Source: Bryum argenteum
Taxonomy: Eukaryota; Streptophyta; Bryopsida; Bryales; Bryaceae
Direction: 5' to 3'
Assembly: GCA_037043015.1 (NCBI GenBank)
Contig: CM073323.1
Span: 29,292,758 to 29,356,757 of the forward strand
DNA length: 64,000 nt
The notes under the pieces are model-generated. The model ran no database searches. It worked only from the letters and a program-made list of their open reading frames with translations, and was not told where the DNA came from. A program made the translations under genes and the position numbers. Positions 35,001-46,700 of this stretch are shown here, piece by piece (position 1 is the stretch's first letter; each line of letters starts with the position of its first letter).

Positions 35001-35237
35001 TTGCATTCTCTTGAGTTTTATGATTCTGCGATACATGACATTGATGGAAACTGCTACTTATCAAGCTCATAATTCGAAACTGTGAGTGTTTCCTCGAGTG
35101 CTCAAACATGCAAGTAATCAACAAATGTGCACCCAGGGTGGCGGAATGCCTGTCAATTAAGCCAAGGGGATAATTAAAGAGTGATGCTCATTTTGACCTA
35201 ACGCTGTATAAACATAATACTTACCGGCAAGAGTTGA
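32043..35237. repeat. Repeat-rich intergenic region
   Basis: No gene is supported. Three structures stand out. A 32-bp unit is repeated three times at 33144-33239, with an inverted copy at 32741-32775. A plus-strand right-end fragment of the TTAA element lies at about 33305-33491, sharing 'ttaattcatacttcattgta' and 'acggagtccggatgaag' and ending in GGGGTTAA. A reversed left-part fragment of the same family lies at 33890-34270. The remainder (34.3-35.2 kb) is plain AT-rich sequence. Confidence 0.55.
33144..33239 (+). repeat. 32-bp tandem repeat, three copies
   Basis: The unit AGTACTTCATAATTGAAGC plus AAGAAGTAAGAGT is repeated at 33144, 33176 and 33208 with no visible difference. The reverse complement of most of the unit occurs at 32741-32775, so the two arms could form a roughly 0.5-kb foldback. 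Confidence 0.85.
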
Positions 35238-37261
35238 CTAAGGCCTCTGTGCTGATAATGTCTCATCGAGCCTTTGTGGTCGCCCTCTTGAATCCGAGGA
35301 GCTTCCTGGCTTCTTTATCGCTTTGACCTTACTCAAGAGATCTTTCCGAGAAGCTCCCATGAGACTGTCATGCCTCAGCAAAACGAGGTCATCGTCATCT
35401 TCAACGAGAGTAGCAGGCTGCACCAGAACTGCCTCCTCATCGTGCTTGCCAATCCGGGGTGATGCAATTCCAAGGCCGTTGTGAGGAAGGCTTTGAAGCT
35501 CAAGAGAATAGGAGGACTCTCTCGTATCGGACTCCACCTCGAAGAACTTGGCAATCTCCTCCAACGTCCTTCCTTTTGTCTCTGGTGTGAAGATGTAAAC
35601 GAAGATGGCGGACAGACCGGCCATGGCGGAGAACAAGAAGAAAGTGCCGGCGATCGTCATGGCCTTTGCCATGGAAAGGAATGTGAGCGCTACAGTACCA
35701 CTAGCAAGACGATTGACGACGATTCCCAACCCCATGGCCTGGGCTCGCAACCGCAATGGAAAAATCTCCGAGGTTATCACCCACACTATAGGCCCGAACC
35801 CCACGGAAAAAAATGCTACGTAAGAGCAGATGGCGAGAATGGCTAAGATGGCGACGAATCCCGGCCCGCTGCTCTGTGAAGGGACCGGGATGTCGTCTGT
35901 TGGAGTGATATTCAAGAATAAGAAACCGATGGCGAGCACGAAAAGAGAGAGCGTCATCCCTATGGCACTCGTGAGCAGAAGCGGTCGTCTGCCGAGGCGA
36001 TCCAACCAGACGGTAGCAACCAGAATGAAAAGCGTCTTCGACAATCCGACGGCGATGGTGGCTAGTAAAACGCCAGATCGCCCTGATATTCCCGCGTGAC
36101 TGAACACCACTGGACTGTAGTATACCGTGGCGTCTATCCCCGAAGCTTGCTGGAAAAAGTGCACACCCAGGGCGAGGATCAGCATCCGCCGCACAGGCGC
36201 CGTCGGCCACAGTAGCTCCTTCCAAACTCCTTGACCTTCACTGTCAGCTCCCCTGTGACTGCCAGCGCCATCCACCACAATGCCTGCAAGCTCAAAGTCG
36301 AACATTTGTAAAGGTTCCCAGAGAATCTCACACACAAGTGCAGACACAATTAAGGTGTGATGAAGCAGCATAGAAGGTCAAACACCTGCTAGTTTGAAGG
36401 AAGTATGAAATTTCAATTGTGTTAAGTAATAAAGTTCTCGTTACCTGCGGCTTCCATGATCTCCTGGAGCCGGATGCTGGCTTCGGCTTCGTCATTAGAA
36501 GTCTTGCGCAGTACAATTTCGGCCTCGCGGATGCGGTTCTGCATCACGAGCCACCGCGGGGACTCCGGCATGAGCAACACCCCGAACGCGAGCGCCAGCG
36601 CGGGCAACATACCCACGCCGAGCATCAAGCGCCAGTTGATATTCGAAGGGAGCCCGGAGAAGAAATAACTGATCATGTATCCCAGCAAAATGCCAATATT
36701 GATGAAAATTTCGGGCAAGGAGACGAGAGAGCCGCGGCTACTGGCAGGGGCGAGCTCTGCGGTGTAAACAGGCGCGATCATGAGCGCGAACCCAACCCCG
36801 ATGCCTTCCAGGAGACGACCAACCATGAGCAGGGAGAATCGAGGCGCCACTCCCATGATGCCAGCTCCAACAAGGAAGAAGAGAGCTGCGATGGCCATGG
36901 TCCATCGCCGTCCCACCGCATCCGCAATCCGGCCTGCGGACGCGGCGCCGATTAGCGACACGATGTTCAAGGATCCTACTAGCAGCTCCTCTTGCACCTC
37001 AGAGATCCCTAAATCCTCCTTGATGAACAAAACGGCGCCCGCGATCACGCCGATGTCGTAACCTAGCAACGTCGAATTCAGCGAGGCCAGAAGCGCGCAA
37101 GCGAGCGCGTACCTGTTCAGATCTCGCCATTGCCCGCCTGTCTTGTTGTTCTCGGAGCTCGCCTGGCTTGTTGATGCAACTTCCGGAGTTAGCAATTCGT
37201 ACTCCCTGCCTTGCTTTCCCTTCTTCGGCTCCAGAAGCTCGAATCGCCCATTTTCCGCCAT
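35238..37261 (-). CDS. Polyol/monosaccharide H+ symporter (MFS sugar transporter, PLT type)
   Basis: Two exons, 37261-36445 and 36283-35238, with a 161-bp phase-1 GT-AG intron; the product is 620 residues. The first ATG is at 37261; the codon further upstream in the same frame is GTG. All the MFS sugar-porter landmarks are present: LLGYDIGVIAGAVLF in helix 1, AVGRRWTM, MVGRLLEGIGVGF, APVYTAELAP, ISYFFSGLP, MPESPRWLV before the central loop, then HFFQQASGIDATVYYSP, DRLGRRPLLL, WVITSEIFPLRLRAQ and TPETKGRTLEEIAKFFE. The wording is closest to plant polyol transporters, plasma-membrane proton symporters for linear polyols and hexoses. It has an unusually long, acidic then basic cytosolic tail of about 110 residues (EDDDDLVLL, SKVKAIKKPGSSS) that could carry phospho-regulation. 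Substrate assignment is by family only. Confidence 0.9.
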
Positions 37262-38929
37262 AGATGGCGCCACTAGCTAAAGAGCTGCCAGCTTACAAGC
37301 ATCGTGCGAAGCTCTAGAGCACTGAGATTTACAGGACGGCGAGATCTGCAGGTTTGTATTCGCGCTCCTCGGACTGTAGTTACTCTCTTCTTCGAAAAGA
37401 GCAACAACCGAAGTCAAAGTGCGAAAACAAACCGCCAAAGCCCATTCACTGATTGTTAGGTCTGAGCCAATTGCACTCATGTCCAACACTACAGTTACAT
37501 ATTCAAAGCTTGACCGCAGACCCTCCTCCGAGAATGGCACGGTTCCTTCTAAATATCATTTCCTTAATTCACTACACTAAATTTGATAATTAGTGTTAGA
37601 TTATTATAAGATTTGAAAATGCTATAAGTTTTTATTTTTGTTTAAAAACTTTTGTTTAACCAAGAGCATTGATATTGATACTATATAAGGACCCCATCTT
37701 GGCCAATATAGTGGGTAAGATTATTGAACAAAAGTAAAAACTTATAACATGTTTATGTAAATTAGTGTATCTAACACTAATTATCAAATTGAGTGTACTG
37801 AACTTGGGTTAACCCTCCATTCTATGGATGTACTTGGTGAAAGTAAATCTTGTGAGTATAATATGGGAAAATCTAATCATTTCAACACGATTAATTGTGC
37901 TTTTAATTTTCTTATATTCTAGGAGACATTCACGTCAAAAGTGCCCAAAACTGTAGTATATTTCCATACATATTCAAGTTAGCTCATACAAACTGAAAAA
38001 ATCACCAAAAATTGAGATTTCCCTTTTCCTCAAGTTTATTTTTTTCCACTTGTAGAGAAGGTCCTACTGCATGTTTCCACACTTCAAACTCTCAATTCAA
38101 TCATTTTTGATATGTCATTATATTGTCAACAACTAACCTTCTTACTTTAATTTTAGCATTATCTAATATCATCATGTGAATAATCCAAGTGTAATTAATT
38201 TAATATGAAATTAATACAATATTAAACAACTTACTTCTTTGATTTTTTTATCTTGACTTTGTTGACTTAAATTTTGTTGATTTTAGTACTACGAACCAAA
38301 AACAAGAAATCTAAAATCACTATAATGTTGATTATTTGTCATCACAATTGTACATCTTGCTATGTTGGAAATTATACAAAATTATAGTAGCGATATTCAT
38401 AAAGTTGAGATTATACACACCAAGAATTGATATCTCTCAACTAAGAACCTGCTGACCCTCATAACCAAAGAAAGATACCGAAGAATTACAGAGTATTCAA
38501 AATGGAGTTCATTCGTTTTCTGCCAGGAATTTTGTACAGTTCGAGTGTCAGTTTCACTGGTTCATTTGGAGCTCGAGTTGCAGAGTATGTACAGGTCGCC
38601 ACTGTCAGCAAGAAGCTTCTATTTGAAATCGAGCCGTGGGCAGATACAATTAGGGTTTCGGGTTCACGCTTTGATCGATCATCCTGCATTGGCATTTCTT
38701 GCGGAATTCCGAGCAGTCTTAGCAGCATTTGCATCAATTCATGCTGCTCGGGGCGAGTGTGAGGGTGCTAGTTCGATTTCCCGTTTGCAGAGCTTTCCCG
38801 CAACATGCATCATCTGGTAGAGCGCTGCGCACGCAGCTACGGCCTCGGCCCCGTAAGGTAGACTGTTCGAATTCTGCCTCATTACGAATTCAGCATTGGC
38901 CGACAGAATCGCGCGAGCATTGGCCGAAA
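37262..38929. other. Spacer between the sugar transporter and TDP2-like gene
   Basis: It holds the divergent promoters of both neighbours and a MITE (37573-37797). An open frame runs from 38729 into the TDP2-like gene and may be an alternative N-terminus. Confidence 0.45.
37573..37797. mobile_element. TA-flanked MITE with long inverted repeats, about 225 bp
   Basis: The left end reads TACACTAAATTTGATAATTA and so on. The right end is its reverse complement, ending CAAATTGAGTGTA, over about 28 bp. A second inner inverted pair (ATAAGTTTTTATTTTTG against CAAAAGTAAAAACTTAT) extends the stem. TA lies at both outer borders. The end sequence is shared with the larger element at 41850-42863. Confidence 0.8.
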
Positions 38930-40396
38930 ATGGCGTGGGCGTGTGCAACTTGTACGTTCATCAATGAAGCTGGCCCGACGTGTGGTGTGTGCTCTGATCC
39001 TGCTCCTGGAGCGGCAACAAGCATTGGCGATGCGAAGTGGACTTGTGAGACTTGCACATTTGTTAACACCGGGGAGACTGCATTTTGTGAAATTTGTGAC
39101 CATGGCCGATCGTCACTTGCTACTTCGTTCCGGCCTTTGCGTGCAAGTGCGAAAGAAGATGTCGCTCCTGTCAAGGTCTTGGAAGTGGAGGAGGAAGCTC
39201 CTCAGGTTGCCAGTGGTAGCACAAGAAAGCGTGAAGCTGAGGAAGCGGAGGACGATGCTCCTCAGATTGCCAGTGGTAGCACAAGAAAGCGCAAAGCTAA
39301 GGAAGCGGATGTAATTGATCTATCAGATGCAAAGAGCGAAGAAGACGTTGTACCTGACGTCAAGAAAACTAAACAGAGCGAGGACGAGCCGAATAATTTG
39401 CTCAAGCAACTACATAAAGAGAGGATGGCTCGAAAGAGAGATGGATCGTCAGCAATTGCAGCAGGTTCTTCGGATCTTGGGAAGAAAGAGAAGGGGATCA
39501 TTTCGTTATCGTCATTGTCCAGGGAGGAGAAAGTGGCTTCCATAGAAGCGGAGGGCACTTGGCTTGAGAAGCCAACCTCAGAGCTGAAGGTTTTGAGCTA
39601 CAACGTATGGTTCCGTGAAGATCTGGAGCTTCAAGCTCGGTTGGATGCAATTGGAGATGTCATTCTGCAGCACCGCCCGGATATTGTCTTTTTACAGGAA
39701 GTGACGGAGACTACATATGGGATTTTTCAGCAAGCGAGCTGGTGGAAATCGTATGATTGCTCAGTCAAGCCCGGAGTGGCTGCACAACGAGCGTACTTCT
39801 GTATGCAGCTGAGTAAGCTGCCGGTGTTCTCATTCCGGCAGAGCCCTTTCCGAAACTCGGTGATGGGTCGAGAGCTTTGCTTAGCAGAGGTGGATGCAGG
39901 AAAAGGTGCAAGGCTGTTGGTTGCCACTTCACATTTGGAAAGCCCGTGCCCTGCTCCTCCGACTTGGAACCAGATGTTCAGTCCCGAGCGCGTGCAGCAA
40001 GCAAAGGAAGCGATGGCATTGCTGAAAGAGTTTCCGAATGTGATTTTTGGTGGGGACATGAACTGGGATGATAAGAAGGACGGGCCTCCCCCGCTTCCTT
40101 CAGGTTGGTTTGATGCTTGGCTGCAGTTACGTCCCGGCCAAGATGGCTTCACTTACGATACCAGAGCCAACCGCATGCTCACAGGCAACCGCTCGTTGCA
40201 GAAGAGGCTGGACCGCATATTTTGTCAGCTTCGAGACTTTGAAGCTGTGAGCATCGAAATGGTGGGAACCGAGCCCATTCCTGATCTCACCTATTCCAAG
40301 GAGAAAAAAGTGAAGGGGCAAGTGCAGGTGATGAAGCTTCCTGTATTGCCCAGCGACCATTTCGGCCTTCTCTTCAAGTTGTCCAGGAAAGCATAA
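38930..40396 (+). CDS. TDP2-like tyrosyl-DNA phosphodiesterase with two RanBP2 zinc fingers
   Basis: This is a single exon of 488 residues. Two RanBP2-type zinc fingers open the protein: CATC/CGVC at about residues 5-21 and CETC/CEIC at about 38-55. A charged linker (about 75-210) carries a near-exact duplication of a 20-residue SGSTRKR unit and nuclear-localisation-like KRKAKEAD. The endonuclease/exonuclease/phosphatase domain follows (about 219-485) with its catalytic motifs: LSYNVWF, FLQEVT, TSHLES, GGDMNW and PSDH. TDP2 enzymes release 5'-tyrosyl adducts left by trapped topoisomerase II; plant orthologues have this zinc-finger-plus-EEP arrangement. The start at 38930 is chosen because MAWACATC opens directly into the first finger. 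An upstream in-frame ATG at 38729 would add 67 Arg-rich residues. Confidence 0.9.
   Translation: MAWACATCTFINEAGPTCGVCSDPAPGAATSIGDAKWTCETCTFVNTGETAFCEICDHGRSSLATSFRPLRASAKEDVAPVKVLEVEEEAPQVASGSTRKREAEEAEDDAPQIASGSTRKRKAKEADVIDLSDAKSEEDVVPDVKKTKQSEDEPNNLLKQLHKERMARKRDGSSAIAAGSSDLGKKEKGIISLSSLSREEKVASIEAEGTWLEKPTSELKVLSYNVWFREDLELQARLDAIGDVILQHRPDIVFLQEVTETTYGIFQQASWWKSYDCSVKPGVAAQRAYFCMQLSKLPVFSFRQSPFRNSVMGRELCLAEVDAGKGARLLVATSHLESPCPAPPTWNQMFSPERVQQAKEAMALLKEFPNVIFGGDMNWDDKKDGPPPLPSGWFDAWLQLRPGQDGFTYDTRANRMLTGNRSLQKRLDRIFCQLRDFEAVSIEMVGTEPIPDLTYSKEKKVKGQVQVMKLPVLPSDHFGLLFKLSRKA
39183..39310 (+). repeat. Internal ~60-bp tandem duplication in the TDP2-like linker
   Basis: The sequence 'gctcctcaggttgccagtgg' and the following 'tagcacaagaaagcg' recur about 60 bp later with three or four changes. 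Each copy encodes APQ-I/V-ASGSTRKR. Confidence 0.85.
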
Positions 40397-41849
40397 GCGT
40401 GTGCAGGTGACACCAATATCTCTGCATTTCTAGACATTTGTTTTCTCCTTAGCTCTTTTCTGTGCTGAAAGTCAGCATTTGTGCAATTTTGTAGCTACCA
40501 AGACTTGTTTTGTGTTGGTCAGACATACGATATCATGTATAGTTGTCAGAGCTGCATTCCAGGGTGCAACTCTGACAAGTGAACTTGTAGTTGCTTTGAA
40601 ATCAATTTTGATTGATTCACTGAGAAAGACAATCGGGTCTCAGTATTGAATGTTTGCGTCGCCGGAGGTTGTAAAAAATCCACTTCAGAAGTGGCCGATC
40701 ATGTGTGAAGCATGTGTGAAGCATGTAACTTGATTAGTCGATATTTCAATGTTTTTTCATTGTTGCTTGAGATTAAGTAATATTGAGATGTACTTAATGG
40801 AAACATAAACGCATGACCATGAGGAACTAGCAAGCTCCGTCCCTCCTTGAATGAGCTGCTTTGGCTTGATACTTTGGAATCTAACCATCATTCTGCATCT
40901 TTTTGTTTAACAACGTATTTCACTTGTATTTCAAAGCCAGGTGCCTTCAGTCTACAACGAAAGTAGCGGATCTCATGCAATTAAGTATGAATAGTAAGTT
41001 GAGAACTTGTTCTGATTATCGAACTCCTTTACCACGACATTCTTCACTACTTGTAGAAGATCCTTGTGAAGTTGAAAGATTCCTGCATCGCTCACGTATT
41101 CTTGGTTCTTCATACTTGAAAGCTGGAAAGTGCATTTTGCATTTGTGGTTTTCAAACAATCATTCAAGATCTTGTGCTCATTGGTGCATGATGGAATGAA
41201 AGGATTATGATATATCAATATTATCAACAAAGGATACAAAATCTACCCATGACAGCAAGCTCTTTGAAATAGATAGGCCATTTTATAAATTAAAAACATT
41301 TGATAAGGGTACATGCTCAAAACTACAAGCTCATTGGAGAGCAGTAAAGGGATTTACCTTCTGTAAATACACAAAATATGTAGGAGATTGTACCAATTGG
41401 AATCGTTGATTTTTGATTGATTTTGTAATACGGTAGTTGTGAATTTTGGAAGTAAGAGCAATAGGTGTTCTTAAAATAGCACACTCTACTTCAATGTACC
41501 TTCTACTTGGATGCTTCTAGTGAGCAATTTTCATAGCAGTGCAACTTTCAAAGACGCACATCAAGGAACATCATCATGAGTGGAAAAGTGGTTTGTGTAT
41601 ACCACAGTGTAAATTGCCACTAAGGGGGTACTTGTTGGTATACTTGAACTAATTTTCTGTTAGTGCATTCTAAATATTGAATGAACACTGATCAATGTCA
41701 ACTCTTAAGGTGAATGAGAAATCTGTTCCACATGGGTATGCAATTTTTCCATGTTACCAAGGATTACAAAAAAGAATTCAATCCACGAGATGAACGAAAT
41801 CTTACCGAAGGTGGTTTACGCCATCGTCAAGCACTGGTGTGAAATCCAG

Positions 41850-42863
41850 TACACTAAAAATTATATTTAGTGTTGGCAACACTAAATACAAACAACAACA
41901 CCAATTGTCAACAAGGGTAGAATTGTAGCAACTCTAATTGTCAATTCCAACACCAATTGTGAACAATAGTAAGAATTAAAGAATTGAAAAATGAAGAAGT
42001 TGACATTTAGTGTTAGATTTTGGTTTGGTGTTAGCCAACTTGCAACTTTGGTGACTAAAAGGGAGGTTGCCATTAACCCCTAAATGGTTTGACTCATTTG
42101 TAGTAAAATGAACACATCCTCAAAAGCATTGTCATAGGTGGAGGTAAAAGTGTGTTATCCAAATCTCAACCGTACAATCTTGTCGTAGACATATTGAACA
42201 TCATGTGGGTCAAATTTTGAGTCATGAGGCTTCATAGATTGCGAGATCATAATGTATTAATACTCAAAAATGATCACATAATTTCATCATTTTCACTTTA
42301 AAGTGAAATGCTACCATTAGACTTATTGCAATGAAAAAGTCACCAATTAGAATGTTGTTCACCTTCATCTCAGTAGCATCCTTGAACAAAAAAAAACCAT
42401 GAGAAAAATTTCTTTGTGCAAATTATGGCCCTGCAATGGTGAAAACTGCCCTAAATTTTACAAAGGAAAAAATGTCTAAAACTAGGCTGCTGTCACTGAA
42501 ATGCATGCCATTAATTCATACTTCATTGTATGGGTCTGAGATTTTTATGACATGAACTAGACTTGATTTGGGACCCAACCCAAGTGATTTCGTCCAAAAC
42601 GGAGTCCGGATGAAGAAGTTATGGCTCTCCAAAGTTGGTGTCATCCAAAATGTCGTTTTTCGACATTCGGCCCGCTTAAGGGTTAAGATATGGTGGCCCC
42701 CCAATACACTATTGTCTACAATTTGACTATAAAAGGAAGGTTGCCATTAAGAAGGAGTGGCCCCCCAATACACTAATTGTCCACAAGTTGACTAATAGTG
42801 TTGGAGCATGATGGTGGGTACTACACTAATTGTCATCCAACACTACATATAATTTTTAGTGTA
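41850..42863. mobile_element. TA-flanked MITE interrupted by the 614-bp element
   Basis: The terminal inverted repeats of about 27 bp differ at one position: left TACACTAAAAATTATAT, right ATATAATTTTTAGTGTA, each continuing with a TAGTGTTGG-type inner end. TA is at both borders. Once the 42073-42686 insertion is set aside, the outer element is about 400 bp. It contains an internal direct duplication with 'aggttgccattaag' and 'ggccccccaatacac'. Confidence 0.8.
42073..42686. mobile_element. 614-bp TTAA-flanked MITE, copy 2 (nested)
   Basis: Same length and almost identical to copy 1 at 6502-7115. The host element carries an uninterrupted duplicate of the insertion site (gttgccaTTAAgaagg, near 42740-42755). 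This shows the empty site and fits a TTAA duplicated on insertion. Confidence 0.85.
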
Positions 42864-43721
42864 GTTTAAAATGGGGATAGTAATCGATGGTCATACACTG
42901 CTGCAAGGTGTACCGCGATGAAATTACTATGCAAAATGTAATTGTGCTTGCATGGTTAACCGGGCTGGAACCAGCGATAACGTGCGGGAACAAGTTTTGA
43001 ATATTGTGAACTCCGATGCACCAATGCTTAACGGAGAATTTTTTGGTGAAACGCAGAATTTCAGTCTCAAGTGTCAGGCTCCCGCTCTCTTCCCTGGACT
43101 ATAATTCTGCATTTAACCCCCAATCCCCCATTCCAGTGCGGAATCCTATACAGTACCCTACACACTTACTCCAGTGTGAGAATAGAACAACAGTGTTACA
43201 TTTCCAGCAGGCTAAGAACTCGAAGTAGTATTCGCCACCACCCTATTCGCCAGCGCAGTCGTTTGAAAAATTCCCGCCCCACGTGTATCACTTGGCTGTC
43301 CAGTCATCACCCTCGCTTACTTAATGACAGCCCTGACCACTCTCATACCGACGATGTTCGATCGGTGCCCTTGCTTTCAGGGCAGCACAGCCCTATTATG
43401 GCGTCCCTCTTCCCTTTTCCTCGCAAAATTCATTCCGACGATGATGCGGGTCGGAACATGCCCTTCCTCACGCGCCCATGCCGGCCTTGATCCCTGTCCT
43501 TGGAGCCCACAATTGGCCAAGTCGGCACAGACTTTATTCATTCACGGACTGGTTCCACTCTGGATCAATTCGCGATCCTGTTATGGCTTTGTATCCAGAA
43601 TCAATTTAATTGCTTACTTTTGTGGACCGATCTGCAGTAGTAGTACATTGTCATCGAGGTGATCGAGGTAGAAGTCGCATGGAGTTGAGGATTCCGGCGG
43701 AGGAGCTCTGAGGCAGACACG

Positions 43722-46700
43722 ATGTTGGAGGAGCAGTTAGCGTATTACTTGGAGAAGTACCTTGGCACTTACGTCAAGGGACTCTCCAAGGAAGCGCTCA
43801 ATGTCTCTGTCTGGCAAGGTTCGTTGATCTCATCTGCATTTGCAGTTTTAGGGCGATGATATGTGAGGTAATTCATCACAACGTGCTCGGGTATATCTGA
43901 GGCTTGCGAGTGCGCACGGAGTAGGTTGAAAATTCTGAAATATCACGTATTACTGCTAACGTATCAATTACGGAGGAAATGTCCATGCTTCAAGTCGAAA
44001 CGATCAAGATTTCGGGGAATTTTTCAGCATTTGGATGTTGACTGCAGTAATTGAGAGTGACTTACATGCCAGCTGAGTAAGATATAACGACTGTTACGGT
44101 AATCTTGTTATCACTTTCTACATTGTTAAATGCCGTCGTTGGTGAACGGCAGTAAACTTCCTTGAAGAAGCCATTGATAAAAGTCGCAGCGGGTACTGCG
44201 CTAGGTCGGGGGGTGCTTTTTTCTGTTCAGATAATAAACAGTTTGTGCACAACTTCGAATTTGTATGAACTGGAGGCTCTCACATTATAAAACTCGAGTA
44301 TGTCACAAATATTCGTGCAACAAATGAAGCAATGCTGATGTTTTAGAAATAAAATGCTCTCTAGTTACCACTACAAGAAGTAGTGGAAGGTCAGAGAGTT
44401 GAAAATTTCCCAGTTTTATGCACTTGGAAAAACGGTTCGTATAGAACAATCAGACTTCAGGGGTTTGAAATTCCTCCTTATCGAGCTGATTGCAGGGAAT
44501 GTGGAGCTCAAGAATATGCAGCTGAAGCCGGAGGCTCTCGATGCCCTGAAGCTGCCCATCAAAATCAAGGCTGGATTTCTTGGGTCCGTGAAACTGAAGG
44601 TGTGGTAGCACGGATCATGAGATTGAGTCTTCGTAATTCTTGGTTTCCTGAATAAGACTGCGGAGACTGTTGCGAATCAAATATTTCATGGAATTAGGCT
44701 ACTCTGTAATTTGGTTTAGGTTGAAGTGGGGCCTGATAATGTGATATATAAGTCATACTGTGTAACACACCATTATAGTAGAATCAGTGCAGTTATTGAC
44801 TAGATCACTCGAGTATTCTAATTACGTAGAGTTTACTCTCATGGCAGGCGCCTCAAAAACCTTCTAAACCAACATCTCATTGGCTACAGAAAGTTACGTT
44901 ATGTATTCTGATACAAATAGCAATATAAGTTGGTCATGCCTTTTTACAACATAATATTCTGTATTCTTAAATGTGACCTGATTTCAAAATTCGTGGAGGC
45001 ATTGAATCTTATAGAGATATGTCATAATCGAATGCAACTTTGAGTTGGCATTCACATGTTCATTTCTATGTTTTGTTTAAGCTGAATCTGACTATTTTAT
45101 GAGCCTCAGGTCCCGTGGAGTCGTCTCGGACAAGAACCAGTGGTAGTTGAACTTGACCGCATTTTTATATTAGCGGCGCCTGCGATGAACGTGGAAGGAG
45201 GTGACTTTGATTCTGTTCAAGAAGCAAAGAGTCGACGAGTTAAGGTAAGCTCATATTATCTGCCGTTTAGTATGGATATTCGGATGTTCAGAAAGAGTTG
45301 CTATCATGGTTGACTTACTGGCTTCACATACTTTTCAAGCTGGCGAGCACCCTGTATTGGCAAGACTATTGGAGAACTACATACAATGAGTATTTCAAGT
45401 GGATGATCACCCTGCCCTTCTATCAGATGTTCAGGGCTCGATGTTACTGCGACTTCGTCTGTAACTCGTACATTCTATCTAAGAATTAAGATTGAGAAAC
45501 ACGGCCATCCTCGCTTTGGACTTGTTATGTGTGATGCCGGTGGGACACCTAGATCAATGTAATGTGGGATGAGGAAACTGGATACTCAGAGAGAAACATG
45601 TGAACTTTGCCGACATACCTGTGCAATTTGCTCGGTTCCAGCATACGCGGAATATGCTCTAGTTGTTGATATGAGAAGCTTTAACTTAGATAGCATATGT
45701 GTAGATACGATTTTGCTGATGTACCCGGTGGGGCGTGCAGGAAGAGGAAGAGAGACTTGTAAATAGCATGGTAGAAAATAGCAAGAAAGCCGACGAAGCG
45801 GTATGTATTTACCCATCTGTTTCACTTTAAATCATACTCATATTCCTTTCCATGATCCTCCCGAGTTGCTTGCTTGCTATGAATGGTTTACTCTTCGCAA
45901 TTTTGTTAAGGCTCTGGTCTGTGACCTTTGTTTGAATGCTGTGAACGAGGGCAGATGTGGTTAATTTCTTCTGAAGGATTACTCTGTTGCCTTTCGCTCA
46001 AGTTGTCAGTTATCACAATTGTAACGTAATTGAAACACAAGGCTGTTGGTTTCAGAGCAATTCCTCGTGGCTGGGATCATTAATCGGCACTGTCATCGGC
46101 AACTTGAAGCTATCCATCACGAACATCCACATTCGATATGAAGATGAAGAGAGGTGCGGACATATTTCATACATGCAACAACCTGAGCGGTTGATCCCAA
46201 CAATTAGATAAGCAACCGTAGATATCTTCAGACTGCTTTACATGATGATCCTATCTTAAAATTGATAAATTTTTTGATCTCTCTACTCAACACGAAGAAG
46301 TTCAGTGTGGATTTTGAAGCAATCTTTCAACCGGGTTCAGGATAAGTTTTCTTTTCAAAACTTTCCGTGAAGATGTGTTGTGTTACGACGTTTTTTATTT
46401 CTTCTCTTGTAGCAATGCTGGGCATCCTTTTGCTGCGGGGCTAACACTAGCTAAGCTAGCTGCTGTTACGGTGGATGAAGATGGAAAAGAGACTTTTGTC
46501 ACTGGTGGCGCTCTTGACCGTGTACAGAAGGCAAGTAGCTAGTTTCATGATGTGTATACCTATGTAATATTTAATATCAGTACTAATAATCATGATAAAA
46601 AGAATATGAATTAGAGTAGTAGTAGCAATAACAATGATATGAATAATAATATTAACGATAGTAGTAGTAGTAATATTCTTATCCGGAGAATGATGAAGGA

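Larger units (their letters stand above)
40397..43721. other. Intergenic with nested MITEs; VPS13 upstream region
   Basis: From 40.4 to 41.85 kb no feature is seen. From 41850 to 42863 lies a TA-flanked MITE carrying a nested TTAA element. From 42.9 to 43.72 kb is the leader and promoter of VPS13, with no clear TATA box. Short frames here lack motifs. Confidence 0.5.

Noticed and set aside
44371..44392. CACTACAAGAA-like end suggesting a CACTA transposon
   Set aside because: It is a short local palindrome (CACTAC..GTAGTG) in a VPS13 intron with no partner end.
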